NCBI RefSeq assembly: GCF_002860125.1 | Contig: NZ_PGVA01000047.1 | Coordinates: 1-32,721 of the forward strand | Direction: 5' to 3' | Length of the DNA stretch: 32,721 bases | Source: Bacillus canaveralius | Lineage (GTDB): Bacteria > Bacillota > Bacilli > Bacillales > Cytobacillaceae | Shown here: positions 22,684-30,484 of the stretch, in pieces | Position numbering within the stretch: the stretch's first letter is position 1 | Layout: every line of letters begins with the position of its first letter | Notes under the pieces: model-generated | What the model saw: only the letters and a program-made list of their open reading frames with translations | What the model was told of the DNA's origin: nothing | Databases searched by the model: none | Position numbers and translations under genes: made by a program

Positions 22684-24639
22684 TTATTTTTCTTGTTTCA
22701 AGCTATTATAAAGTTCTTCAAACAATTCCAACAATCGAACTCCAATAGCTTTCCCAATCATTTCTCGCATTTCGCTGTTAGATAATTTTCCTTTACCACA
22801 TAAATATGCAAAGAATACTGGGAAGAGTGACTTATTTTGATTTAGTTCATTCTGGATATTAGAAAAATTATTTAAATTAACCATACGATTATGATAATAC
22901 AGATAAGGAATTTTCTTTTCTAAACCTGTACCAAGTTGTTTAAATGCAACAATTAAATCTCTAATCCCTTCTTGTTTCACTACAATCTCGATTGTTTCCT
23001 TCAAAATATCTTGAATATTGGAGACGGTCAAAGCCTCCATTAAAAGCATTAGGTTATATAAAAAGAAGCCCTCATTCAGAATGCTCGCTACGGATTCTTT
23101 ATTATAATTATCTACTTGTTCACATAATTTATCAATAAGTTTAATTGAGGGAAGTCCTTGCAGCCTGATCTGGTTTCTTAATTGTTCAATTGGTTCACGG
23201 TTGTCTTTAATTGTCTGTATTATGGAATTGTCAATTTCACAAAAGTCATCCATTCTTTTTACAAGGCTGTAATAATTTTTGCGATTAGAAAGCAACTCCT
23301 CTAGCTGTTCTTTTATGACTTCTTCACTTGATTGATACTCAGAAAAGTACTTTTGTCGAAGTACCGTTAACAGCCATGAATCATCCCATTGAATAAGAGC
23401 ATTAAAATAATCTGAATCAGAAAACAACTCTTCAACAGCCCTCCATAGCCCTGATATATCAAAAGGAAGTGTATTTTCATTTTGTTGTGGGGTATCCGCC
23501 TCATCCTTATTTAAATAATCCCATGCTAGTTTCACAATCGCTTTTCCCAGTAAAGCATCAGTTTTTATTACTCGATGATGAAAAATTATATATTTATAAA
23601 GATGCCACCTCTTTGAAAAGAAATCTTCGATGGAACTTAATGTCCGCATGTCGAAGCAAAACATGTAATTTCCCAGATCGTCTTTCATTAACTTCATAGA
23701 ATTTATAAGTCGATCATATTCAATTTTCCCCTTGTTCACGCTTGAACTACAGGTATCTCTCGTAACATAATCAAGCCGATCACAATCAATTGAGCCATCA
23801 ACTATTCTATGTACATTTTCAAATATAGTACCGCCATTTTCTTGTCTTTTATCTTCAAGAATATAGGTGGTGAAAGTATTCACCAACAAATAAAACAAGT
23901 GCTGTTTTGCATCTTCCTTATTGTTGATATTGTCTCTATCGTTTCGAAGAATACTTTCCAATAATCTGTCGGAAATCTGATTTCCTATTTTCTCGTGAAG
24001 GTCAATCTTCCCTTTGTTAGAAGCATATTTTTCGGTAATATCCAAAAATTTATTTTGCCTGATTGTCAGTTCTTGCTGTTCTTTAACTTGATCTATGACT
24101 TCTTTTAAGGCGTATTCAGCAATATGGCTAAAGGGTGGATGTCCGATATCGTGTAACAGAGCCGCACAACGAACAGATTGATACATTAGAGAATAAGCAA
24201 AATAATGCTCGTTCTTATCAATTGATGCCGGCAAACTGGAAACAAATAAAGGGTCATTCGGAACAATTTTCTTAAAATCGTGGATGTCAGTTTGATCTAA
24301 AAAAGCACTGAGTCTTTCACGCAGAATTCGTTGAAATTCTTTATGATTAATTGTAAGTTGAATTTCTTCGTTAATAGCGTTTAGAAACTCATATCTTACG
24401 TCGTCATTTGCATTTATTAAACTGTGTTTAAACATTTCCCCACCTAAATGTAACACACCAAGAGAGTGTGCAAACCTCTTGGTCTGGTTCGAGGGATACG
24501 TAAGATAGACAGTGGAATTTTGCAGAATGTTATGTAAACGATTAAAAGCTTGGGTGGATATAAGCTGCTTTTCTAATTTACTTATTTGTATACTTCCATG
24601 TATATTGTCAGCAATCTGTAGAACACTCTTTCCTTCCAT
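22684..24639 (-). CDS. HD-domain phosphohydrolase of the dGTPase/SAMHD1-like type
   Basis: 651 aa from the ATG at 24639, chosen for the AAGGAGG ten bases upstream. A longer frame up to 24810 would add 57 residues with a membrane-like stretch but has no SD. Metal-site residues: H58 (RFAHSLGVLHLG), H163-D164 (ALLHDIGHPPFSH) and D285/D287 (IDCDRLDYVTRD). The spacing and the RLDYVTRD block match dNTP triphosphohydrolases related to SAMHD1 and bacterial dGTPase. The 100 residues inserted between the first H and the HD pair, and the C-terminal 350 helical residues, do not match any family I recall. The likely reaction is removal of triphosphate from dNTPs. A small wHTH gene follows. Some bacterial dGTPases defend against phages by depleting dNTPs. 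Confidence 0.8.
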   Translation of the reverse strand: MEGKSVLQIADNIHGSIQISKLEKQLISTQAFNRLHNILQNSTVYLTYPSNQTKRFAHSLGVLHLGGEMFKHSLINANDDVRYEFLNAINEEIQLTINHKEFQRILRERLSAFLDQTDIHDFKKIVPNDPLFVSSLPASIDKNEHYFAYSLMYQSVRCAALLHDIGHPPFSHIAEYALKEVIDQVKEQQELTIRQNKFLDITEKYASNKGKIDLHEKIGNQISDRLLESILRNDRDNINNKEDAKQHLFYLLVNTFTTYILEDKRQENGGTIFENVHRIVDGSIDCDRLDYVTRDTCSSSVNKGKIEYDRLINSMKLMKDDLGNYMFCFDMRTLSSIEDFFSKRWHLYKYIIFHHRVIKTDALLGKAIVKLAWDYLNKDEADTPQQNENTLPFDISGLWRAVEELFSDSDYFNALIQWDDSWLLTVLRQKYFSEYQSSEEVIKEQLEELLSNRKNYYSLVKRMDDFCEIDNSIIQTIKDNREPIEQLRNQIRLQGLPSIKLIDKLCEQVDNYNKESVASILNEGFFLYNLMLLMEALTVSNIQDILKETIEIVVKQEGIRDLIVAFKQLGTGLEKKIPYLYYHNRMVNLNNFSNIQNELNQNKSLFPVFFAYLCGKGKLSNSEMREMIGKAIGVRLLELFEELYNSLKQEK

Positions 24640-24904
24640 CCATAACAAACCTCCTTCTTTTTTTTTATTCTTACTTTTTCGACAGAAAATTTCCGAATCC
24701 TGATATTTTCCATAAAATGAAAAAATATTTTTGTAATAGGAGACTGCTAAGACTACAAGATACAACAATACTATGTAATATAGTAAAACTGAGTAGATCA
24801 TATCCCGCATGAATTAATCATTTTGTAAAGCACTAGCACAAGAAAGGGCATATTTAAAAAGTATTTTTCCGACAGTGTTAAGTTAATTTTTTTGTTACAA
24901 TATA

Positions 24905-24941
24905 ATAAAAATTAGAAAAGAGCCCTGGTAGCTAGGACTCT
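24905..24941 (-). terminator. Terminator of xpaC-telA
   Basis: AGAGCCCT (24919-24926) and AGGACTCT (24934-24941), with one G-T pair, followed on the minus strand by a T-rich tail. It lies 25 bases after the telA stop. Confidence 0.75.
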
Positions 24942-24965
24942 CTCTTCAGACATATAGTTTTCACG

Positions 24966-26144
24966 TCAAGCACTGTCCGTTTGTCCCCATTCAAGCAGCT
25001 TTTGCTTTAGTTCGTTCTCCATTGTGATAAGATCCTGTTCTGCCTGGCGGCGTTTGTTTCGACCGTCTTCCTGGATGCGAATCGTTTCTTCCAGTGTCGA
25101 AATGAGGTTTTCCTGCGTTTTCTTTAAAGTTTCAATATCAACCAGGCCGCGCTCATTTTCCTTGGCAGCTTCAATCGTATTGGTTTTCAGCATTTCAGCA
25201 TTTTTTAAGAGCAGTTCATTTGTCGTTTTCGATACTTGCTTTTGCGCTTCGACAGCATGGCGCTGCCTGATTAATGTCAAGGCAATCGCAACCTGGTTCT
25301 TCCAAAGAGGAATCGCTGTCAAGATCGAAGATTGGATTTTTTCCACTAATAATTGATTTGTATTTTGAATAAGCCGAATTTGCGGAGCACTTTGAACGGT
25401 AATTTCTCGGCTAAGCTTCAGGTCATACAAACGTTTGTCCAAACGATCCGCAAACTGCCTCATATCGTTGACATCCTGAAAAGCCATCTGGTCCTGTGTG
25501 GATTCCGCCTTTTTTTTCAGCTCGGGAATCGTTTTTTCATAGAGTTCCTCCAGCTTTAATTCCCCCGCAGCAATATAAACATTTAAAGCATGAAAGTACT
25601 CTTTATTATGCTCATAAAGCTTTTCAAGGAATTGAATATCCTGAAATAACGTATTTTTACTGCGCTCCAGCTTGACGGTAACGCGATCGATTTGCGCACC
25701 TGTTTTTTGATATTTTGAAAGAACCTCTTGAATTGAATTGGAAATCTTGCCGAACATCCGTGAAAAAAACGATCGCTTTTCCGGGGATAGCTCGTCCGGA
25801 TTGACTTCGCTTAACCTTTTCATCAAATCGCCGAGTATTTCGCCTACCTCGCCAATATCCTCTTTTTTTACCTGCTCAAGCATCGAATGGGAAAACGTTA
25901 AAAGCTTTGACTGAGCTTGGGTACCGTACGAAATAATCGCCTGATGATTCTTTGGGTCAATTTGATCGGCAAGCTGATAGGCCTTTTCCCTGCTTTCCTG
26001 CGGGATCACATCAATGAGCCTCGTCTGTTTAGTATCATCAATTTTGACTTGAGGACTTGTGGATGTATTATCACCAAATGGATCTAAGAGCAAATCATTA
26101 AAGGCAGTACCTGGTTCTTTATGAAGCGGGGATTTTTCGTTCAT
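24966..26144 (-). CDS. telA: Toxic anion resistance protein TelA/YaaN family
   Basis: About 392 aa, soluble and almost entirely helical. Motifs include LIDVIPQESREKAYQLADQI near the start, FFSRMFGKISNSIQEVLSKY, and long heptad-rich stretches ending in an AEQDLITMENELKQKLLEWG tail. This is the full-length TelA pattern (PF05816), first linked to tellurite resistance. In Bacillus it is often encoded with XpaC. Its biochemical role is unsettled; links to envelope stress and membrane remodelling are suggested. Two ATGs are adjacent. The second (26144) overlaps the xpaC stop as TGATG and has better SD spacing (AAGGAG, six bases), so translation is coupled to xpaC. Confidence 0.93.
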   Translation of the reverse strand: MNEKSPLHKEPGTAFNDLLLDPFGDNTSTSPQVKIDDTKQTRLIDVIPQESREKAYQLADQIDPKNHQAIISYGTQAQSKLLTFSHSMLEQVKKEDIGEVGEILGDLMKRLSEVNPDELSPEKRSFFSRMFGKISNSIQEVLSKYQKTGAQIDRVTVKLERSKNTLFQDIQFLEKLYEHNKEYFHALNVYIAAGELKLEELYEKTIPELKKKAESTQDQMAFQDVNDMRQFADRLDKRLYDLKLSREITVQSAPQIRLIQNTNQLLVEKIQSSILTAIPLWKNQVAIALTLIRQRHAVEAQKQVSKTTNELLLKNAEMLKTNTIEAAKENERGLVDIETLKKTQENLISTLEETIRIQEDGRNKRRQAEQDLITMENELKQKLLEWGQTDSA

Positions 26145-26782
26145 CATAATCTCCTTCCATCTTCATGTCTTGGTTTTATTGTATATTTCACAACATCCAA
26201 TTCATAATTTAAAGAATCAATATCATTGGACAGCACGTGGTTCAAATCCTCTTCTATCGTCTTGGATAAGTCTTTTAAGGCTGTCCGTGTATCACGCAAT
26301 GTAATAGCAAGCTCTGTATTTTTGTTCGGCTGGGCTGACAAAAACGCGTACTTTTCAGCTAGTTCGACGATTGAATCCAAATGGGAATAATAAAATTGTT
26401 CTGCCTGATAAAACCGTTTCGGTTCTTTTTTCGTGATCGTATAAATTCTTTTCGAAATGCGGACCGTCTCAAGAGTTTGCCTGAAGGACGCGATATCTCT
26501 AACTTGAAAAAACGCCTTGCGCAATCGCTTGATTTTGGTTTTCGCCTCATCCAAGTTTTTCTTAATGTACTTATATTCTTTTCTGCCAAGCTGATGCTTT
26601 TTTAAAAATCGCGACTTTAGAGAACTTTTAACTGCTATGAAAATCAGAAATGCACATGCCAGCGCATACATAACGGAAAGTGCAAACGTCTGGTCAAATG
26701 CAAAAAAGCTGATCAGCCATACAAAAACTGTGATTGGAAAAAGCAACATCCAATAAAGGATAAATGATAAAAATGGATTCAT
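26144..26782 (-). CDS. xpaC: XpaC family protein (5-bromo-4-chloroindolyl phosphate hydrolysis protein)
   Basis: 212 aa from ATG 26782 (SD AGGAG, eight bases). An upstream in-frame ATG at 26845 adds 21 residues with no SD and would bury the N-terminal hydrophobic segments. Two membrane segments (about 4-28 and 30-50) are followed by a basic helical domain of about 160 aa (KKHQLGRKEYKYIKKNLDEA, RDIASFRQTLETVRISKRIY, AQPNKNTELAITL). Order and length match XpaC. The name refers to an old X-phosphate phenotype; the molecular role is not known. It forms an operon with telA downstream, with overlapping stop and start. Confidence 0.92.
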   Translation of the reverse strand: MNPFLSFILYWMLLFPITVFVWLISFFAFDQTFALSVMYALACAFLIFIAVKSSLKSRFLKKHQLGRKEYKYIKKNLDEAKTKIKRLRKAFFQVRDIASFRQTLETVRISKRIYTITKKEPKRFYQAEQFYYSHLDSIVELAEKYAFLSAQPNKNTELAITLRDTRTALKDLSKTIEEDLNHVLSNDIDSLNYELDVVKYTIKPRHEDGRRL

Positions 26783-26901
26783 AAGGACCGCTCCTGACCT
26801 AGTTTCCTTAAATATATTACGATGACAATGATGCAAAGGTTTCAAATGTTAACGAATCTAAAAAAGATAAACTTAATTCACCTTTACCTTTGTATGTCTA
26901 A

Positions 26902-26930
26902 ATTATACCCGAAATCTGTCGACTATTTAA
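26902..26930 (-). promoter_or_regulatory. Probable promoter of xpaC-telA
   Basis: On the minus strand TTAAAT, 17 bases, TATAAT, about 120 bases before the xpaC start. The -10 is perfect and the -35 weak. The remaining 26931-27070 stretch shows nothing assignable. Confidence 0.5.
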
Positions 26931-27073
26931 GCAGACTAGATTTGTATTCTTTTCTAGGGCTTGAGACGTAGGTTCGGTTGCTTGTATTTTACATTCTTTC
27001 TATTCTGGATATGCAGTAATTTACATGGGCACAGTGGACAAACCTCAAAGAGTATCTTTTCTAAAATACATGT

Positions 27074-27106
27074 ACAAAAGCGCTGTTGCGTTAACAGCGC
27101 TTTTAT
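27074..27106. terminator. Bidirectional terminator downstream of the GNAT region
   Basis: AAAAGCGCTGTT (27076-27087) and AACAGCGCTTTT (27093-27104) form a 12-bp perfect stem with a 5-base loop; the A/T ends give a U run in either direction. It lies about 155 bases after the small gene at 27261. 27107-27260 has no clear gene. Confidence 0.8.
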
Positions 27107-27260
27107 AATGAAAGCCTAGCAATACAATATGATCCTTGGAAAATAGAAAAAGTGGAACGTCCCGAGGGAAAGTATGGAAGACAGTATTGTCTGTGTACGC
27201 GAGACTTGTACGAATAGGGGATTTAATCACCAAAAATATGTGTCCTTGTAGCAGACCCCG

Positions 27261-27428
27261 TTACCGTTTGTTAGCTATTTGTTGTTTGCTGTTTTTCATT
27301 TGTTCAATCAGCTTTTTTGTCAAAAGATCTTGTTTTTCTGAAATTTCAGCTGGAGTAACGTACACACCGTTCTCAACTGCTTTTTCCAGTTCAATAATCC
27401 GTTTTCTACTTAATGTTTTTATTTTCAT
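27261..27428 (-). CDS. Small basic protein of 55 aa next to the broken GNAT gene
   Basis: ATG at 27428 is chosen for the GAGGAGG SD eight bases upstream; the SD overlaps the end of the GNAT frame, which stops 13 bases before. It reads MKIKTLSRKRIIELEKAVEN, then GVYVTPAEISEKQDLLTKKL, and ends in a lysine-rich tail. It is charged and helical without membrane segments. No family is recognised. The tight spacing says it is cotranscribed with the GNAT gene, and an antitoxin-like or accessory role is possible but not shown. Confidence 0.55.
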   Translation of the reverse strand: MKIKTLSRKRIIELEKAVENGVYVTPAEISEKQDLLTKKLIEQMKNSKQQIANKR

Positions 27429-27441
27429 GGTTGATTCCTCC

Positions 27442-27898
27442 TCAAAAATAGGTTGCAACCAGCTTTTCTGCTGCCTCCGTGTCCAGGATCATTTGGCGTG
27501 TTCTTGGATTTAGCAATCCCGCATTCATTGTTCTTTGGTAGTGCTCAAGTAGCTTCGTTTTTGCTATAAAAGTCACATAGCCCTCAAAGCCTAGTTCAAA
27601 GCTTTTTTGACATGCTATGGCAAACAGATGAGGGCCAACCCCTAAGAATACCTTACCCTTAATATTCCAAGGTGCACTCTCCACCAAGTGAATGTGTATC
27701 CACCCTTCTTTACGCTCATAGGCAACCAATCCTTGAATTTGCTCATCTCCTTGGATCATCAACTTTTTCGCTTCGATGTTTGGATGTTTAAAGTATAGTG
27801 ACCAATCGAATTTATTCCAGCCTTGTTTGGGGCCTATTTTTTTAGATCTTCATTTATAGCAAATGCTACCTCTGTTTGGTATATTTCCCCTGACTCAA
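27442..27898 (-). pseudogene. GNAT-type acetyltransferase gene with two frameshifts
   Basis: The 3' part (27442-27762) encodes an acetyltransferase-like domain: GLVAYERKEGWIHIHLVESA, GVGPHLFAIACQKSFELGFE, GYVTFIAKTKLLEHYQRTMN. Upstream, a TTG at 27898 follows a GGAGGGGG SD, but that frame stops after ten codons. Adding one G to the G4 run at 27887-27890 makes it continue as QGEIYQTEVAFAINEDLKK. Adding one A to the A7 run at 27837-27843 joins it to GPKQGWNKFDWSLYFKHPNI and the rest. Two one-base losses in homopolymers thus break an otherwise coherent protein of about 150 aa. This is either decay, phase variation or sequencing error. An extended -10 (TG-T-TATAAT, near 27935) lies upstream. Confidence 0.75.
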
Positions 27899-27990
27899 AT
27901 TTTCCCCCTCCGACATGCTTTGTATCTTACCTATTATTATAACACGTCAGTCACTTCTCCATATTGTGTGCCAGATTTCAGTGATAAACA

Positions 27991-29507
27991 CTAAACACTA
28001 ATACTCCCCCTCTTCAAAACAGGTTGACGGTTCAATTTAATAGCTTCCCAAATACTTTGATCATTAATTTGAATGCTTCCTTGAAGATCCGAGATGGTCC
28101 TGGCAAGTCGGATGATCTTAATTTGTCTACGGTTGCTCCAATTTTTCTTTGTGGAAAGCTGATGAAGAATACGCTGTTGTTCCGCTGTCAGAGGACTTGT
28201 TTTTATAAGCAGGTCATAAGAAACCCTGCTATTGCATATTTCTCTTCCATAACGGTCGTATTGCCTGTTCCTTGCTTCTTCAACTCTTTTCCGCACTGTT
28301 TTTGAAGATTCTGTTTCTTTCTCACTCGTTGCTTTAAAATCGACGGGCTTCAGGAAAAGATTAATATCAAATCGATCTCTCAGAGGACCTGAAAGCTTGT
28401 TTTGATAAGAGAGAATTTGCCTGGACGTGCAGGTACAATAGTGGGTATTAGAGCCGGCATAGCCACATGGACAAGGATTCATAGCCCCAATTAATATAAA
28501 TGAAGCTGGATATGTGATCGTTGCGCGGGTGCGGCTGATCGTAATATAGCCATCCTCAAAAGGCTGACGGAGCATATCCAATGTTTTTTTCGGAAATTCT
28601 GCAATTTCATCCAGGAATAAAACTCCACGGTGAGCTAACGATATTTCACCTGGCTTCGGATTTTGTCCACCTCCATAATGGCAACATCTGACGCAGAATG
28701 ATGCGGATTTCGATAAGGAGGAACATGAGTATGAGGATAGGTGATACCTCTTAGCTGGTATAAACTGATCATTTCGAGTTGAGCTTCGTTGCTTAAGGAA
28801 GGTAAAATGGATGAAAAGCTTTCGGCCAGCAAACTTTTTCCACAGCCGGGCGGTCCTGTCATATAGACGTGATGTTCGCCCGCAGCCGCCACTTCTAATG
28901 CACTTTTAGCATAACTATGACCTAATATTTGTTGAAAGTCTATAAAGTCAATATCGGCAACTTGTTCTTTAGTTCTAGGATAAAACGGAATAATTTCTTC
29001 TCCTGAGAGATGCTTAATCACTTCCTGCAGTGAAGAAACATAGATAATTTCCAAACCTTCAAATTCCAGTATAGGCAGCTTTTCATCAAATGGCATATAT
29101 AGCTTTGTTAAACCCACCCTTTTAGCAGCCAGAACCGCTGGCAGCATCCCTTCAACAGGCTGAATAGACCCATCTAACGACAAGGCCCCAAGAAAACCGG
29201 TATGATCAGGAATTTGAACCTCTAACTCTTTTAAGCCCAATAACACACTAATTGCCATTGGCAAATCAAACATGGGTCCGTTTTTCTTTTGTTCAGGAGG
29301 AGAAAGGTTAATAACTACCTTTTGACAGGAAAGTGAGTATCCCAAGGAGTGGAGCGCAGCAACAATCCGCTCTTTCGATTCTTTTATGGATGTATCCGGC
29401 AACCCAACAATTACAATAGAATCAATCCCCACAATAGTTTTCACTTCAACATTAACTCGATAACCTTCCATTCCTTTTAACCCAATACTTGTCACTTTTG
29501 CACACAT
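27991..29507 (-). pseudogene. comM: YifB/ComM-type Mg-chelatase-like AAA ATPase, broken by a one-base frameshift
   Basis: The 5' part starts at ATG 29507 (SD GGAGGAG) and reads to 28635. It has the Lon-like domain (YRVNVEVKTIVGIDSIVIVG, VINLSPPEQKKNGPMFDLPM) and a Walker A (TGPPGCGKSLLAES). At PHHSASDVAI the frame breaks. Adding one base between 28674 and 28675 restores GGGQNPKPGEISLAHRGVLF and LDEIAEFPKKTLDMLRQPFE, and the reading continues in the second part (stop at 27991). That part holds the zinc-like NPCPCGYAGSNTHYCTCTS stretch and the LSGPLRDRFDI sensor block. The complete protein would be about 505 aa, full family length. ComM proteins drive branch migration in natural transformation. 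Both halves are otherwise well kept, so the break is recent or a sequence error. Confidence 0.9.
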
Positions 29508-30064
29508 GGCTGCTCCTCCATTTCATTGATTTTCTTTTCCTCCACAAAAAGTCTGTAACAGTACGGTTTTTGTTCGCTAAAATAAGAATAAGTTTTTGTT
29601 TGATCGATATGAGGGTTTTGATTGAGGTTTACAAAAGAGGGATAGCTGCTCCATTGATAATCAACTAACTTTCCAACCATCTTGGCTTGTAGGGGATTGC
29701 GATGAATATAGCGGCTTACTTCTAAAAAATAGTCATCGGTTTCAATCAATTTAGCACCATAGCGGCCCTGAAAAACATGACCGTCTATTTTTAAACGTTG
29801 ATTGAAATAAATGGCATAGCGAGAATGCAATTCTTTCATAACATGCTGTACGTGATGCTGGGTAGTTTCAAGTTGGAGATGGAGGTGATTTGTCATTAGA
29901 CAATAGGAGTGTAATTTAAACGGAAACTTCTTGCGGACTTCTTCAAGAATCTCTAAATATTTTAAGTAGTCCAAGTGGTCGATAAAAATGGCTGACCGTT
30001 TATTTCCCCGGGCCATAATATGATAGATCGCACCAGGATACCAAACACGGTGTTTTCTCGGCAT
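29492..30064 (-). CDS. REP-associated tyrosine transposase (RAYT, Y1/HUH type)
   Basis: 190 aa. The start RVWYPGAIYHIMARGNKRSA, the HUH metal site H60-x-H62 in LMTNHLHLQLE, then GHVFQGRYGAKLIETDDYFL and EVSRYIHRNPLQAKM are the RAYT layout; the catalytic tyrosine is probably in the RYIHRNP block. RAYTs are single-stranded DNA nucleases related to IS200/IS605 TnpA, tied to the spread of palindromic REP sequences; they do not form classical insertion sequences. SD GGAGG lies six bases before the ATG. A 42-bp palindrome lies directly upstream and a second short one 110 bases further. The gene end overlaps the comM start by 16 bases, so the two may be cotranscribed. Confidence 0.93.
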   Translation of the reverse strand: MPRKHRVWYPGAIYHIMARGNKRSAIFIDHLDYLKYLEILEEVRKKFPFKLHSYCLMTNHLHLQLETTQHHVQHVMKELHSRYAIYFNQRLKIDGHVFQGRYGAKLIETDDYFLEVSRYIHRNPLQAKMVGKLVDYQWSSYPSFVNLNQNPHIDQTKTYSYFSEQKPYCYRLFVEEKKINEMEEQPCVQK

Positions 30065-30078
30065 ACAATTCCTCCATA

Positions 30079-30120
30079 ATTATTTATTTACAGGAACAAG
30101 TGTTCCTGTAAATAAATAAT
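30079..30120. repeat. 42-bp palindrome directly upstream of the RAYT gene
   Basis: 20-bp perfect arms (30079-30098 and 30101-30120; cores CAGGAACA and TGTTCCTG, AT-rich outer half) with a 2-base AG loop. It lies three bases upstream of the SD of the RAYT. In RNA it would fold just before the ribosome site; in single-stranded DNA it is the kind of hairpin RAYTs recognise. Confidence 0.85.
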
Positions 30121-30209
30121 AAAATACACTATTCAAAACGTCAATGATTTCCTGCCTCTTCACTAAAAATTTTCCTTATTTATGCTTCACTTTATCACTT
30201 CACCGAATG

Positions 30210-30225
30210 TGGGGTCAGACCCCCA
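30210..30225. repeat. Short REP-like palindrome
   Basis: GGGGTC-A-GACCCC at 30211-30223, flanked by T and C. It is the only GC-rich palindrome in an AT-rich 420-base gap, about 90 bases from the first palindrome. The remainder of 30226-30484 shows no gene; an open plus-strand frame there is antisense filler. Confidence 0.7.
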
Positions 30226-30484
30226 AAAAGTTTCATTTGTAAATTTATTGCATCAAATCAAAGTTATTTTTTTGTTAGTAATGCCGGACTGAATAAACAT
30301 TTCAGTTTTACTGACAAATTCAACTTGACCTTAAGGAACCAGTTTGATTTTAATCACTTCTACCGTTTTGAAAGTCCTTCCGATTCGGCACTCATTCCAT
30401 ATTTGACCCAGCATAACCAGCCATATATTTCAATCTTATCCACTTACTTTCACCAGTTGTTCGGTTGTTTCACCATCCGGAACA

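Noticed and set aside
24640-24810. N-terminal extension of the HD-domain protein with a membrane-like segment
   Set aside because: No SD at 24810, while AAGGAGG precedes the ATG at 24639; the extension is AT-rich leader sequence.
27045-27233. Minus-strand frame of 62 aa
   Set aside because: It runs through a strong 12-bp terminator stem, has no SD, and shows no family pattern.
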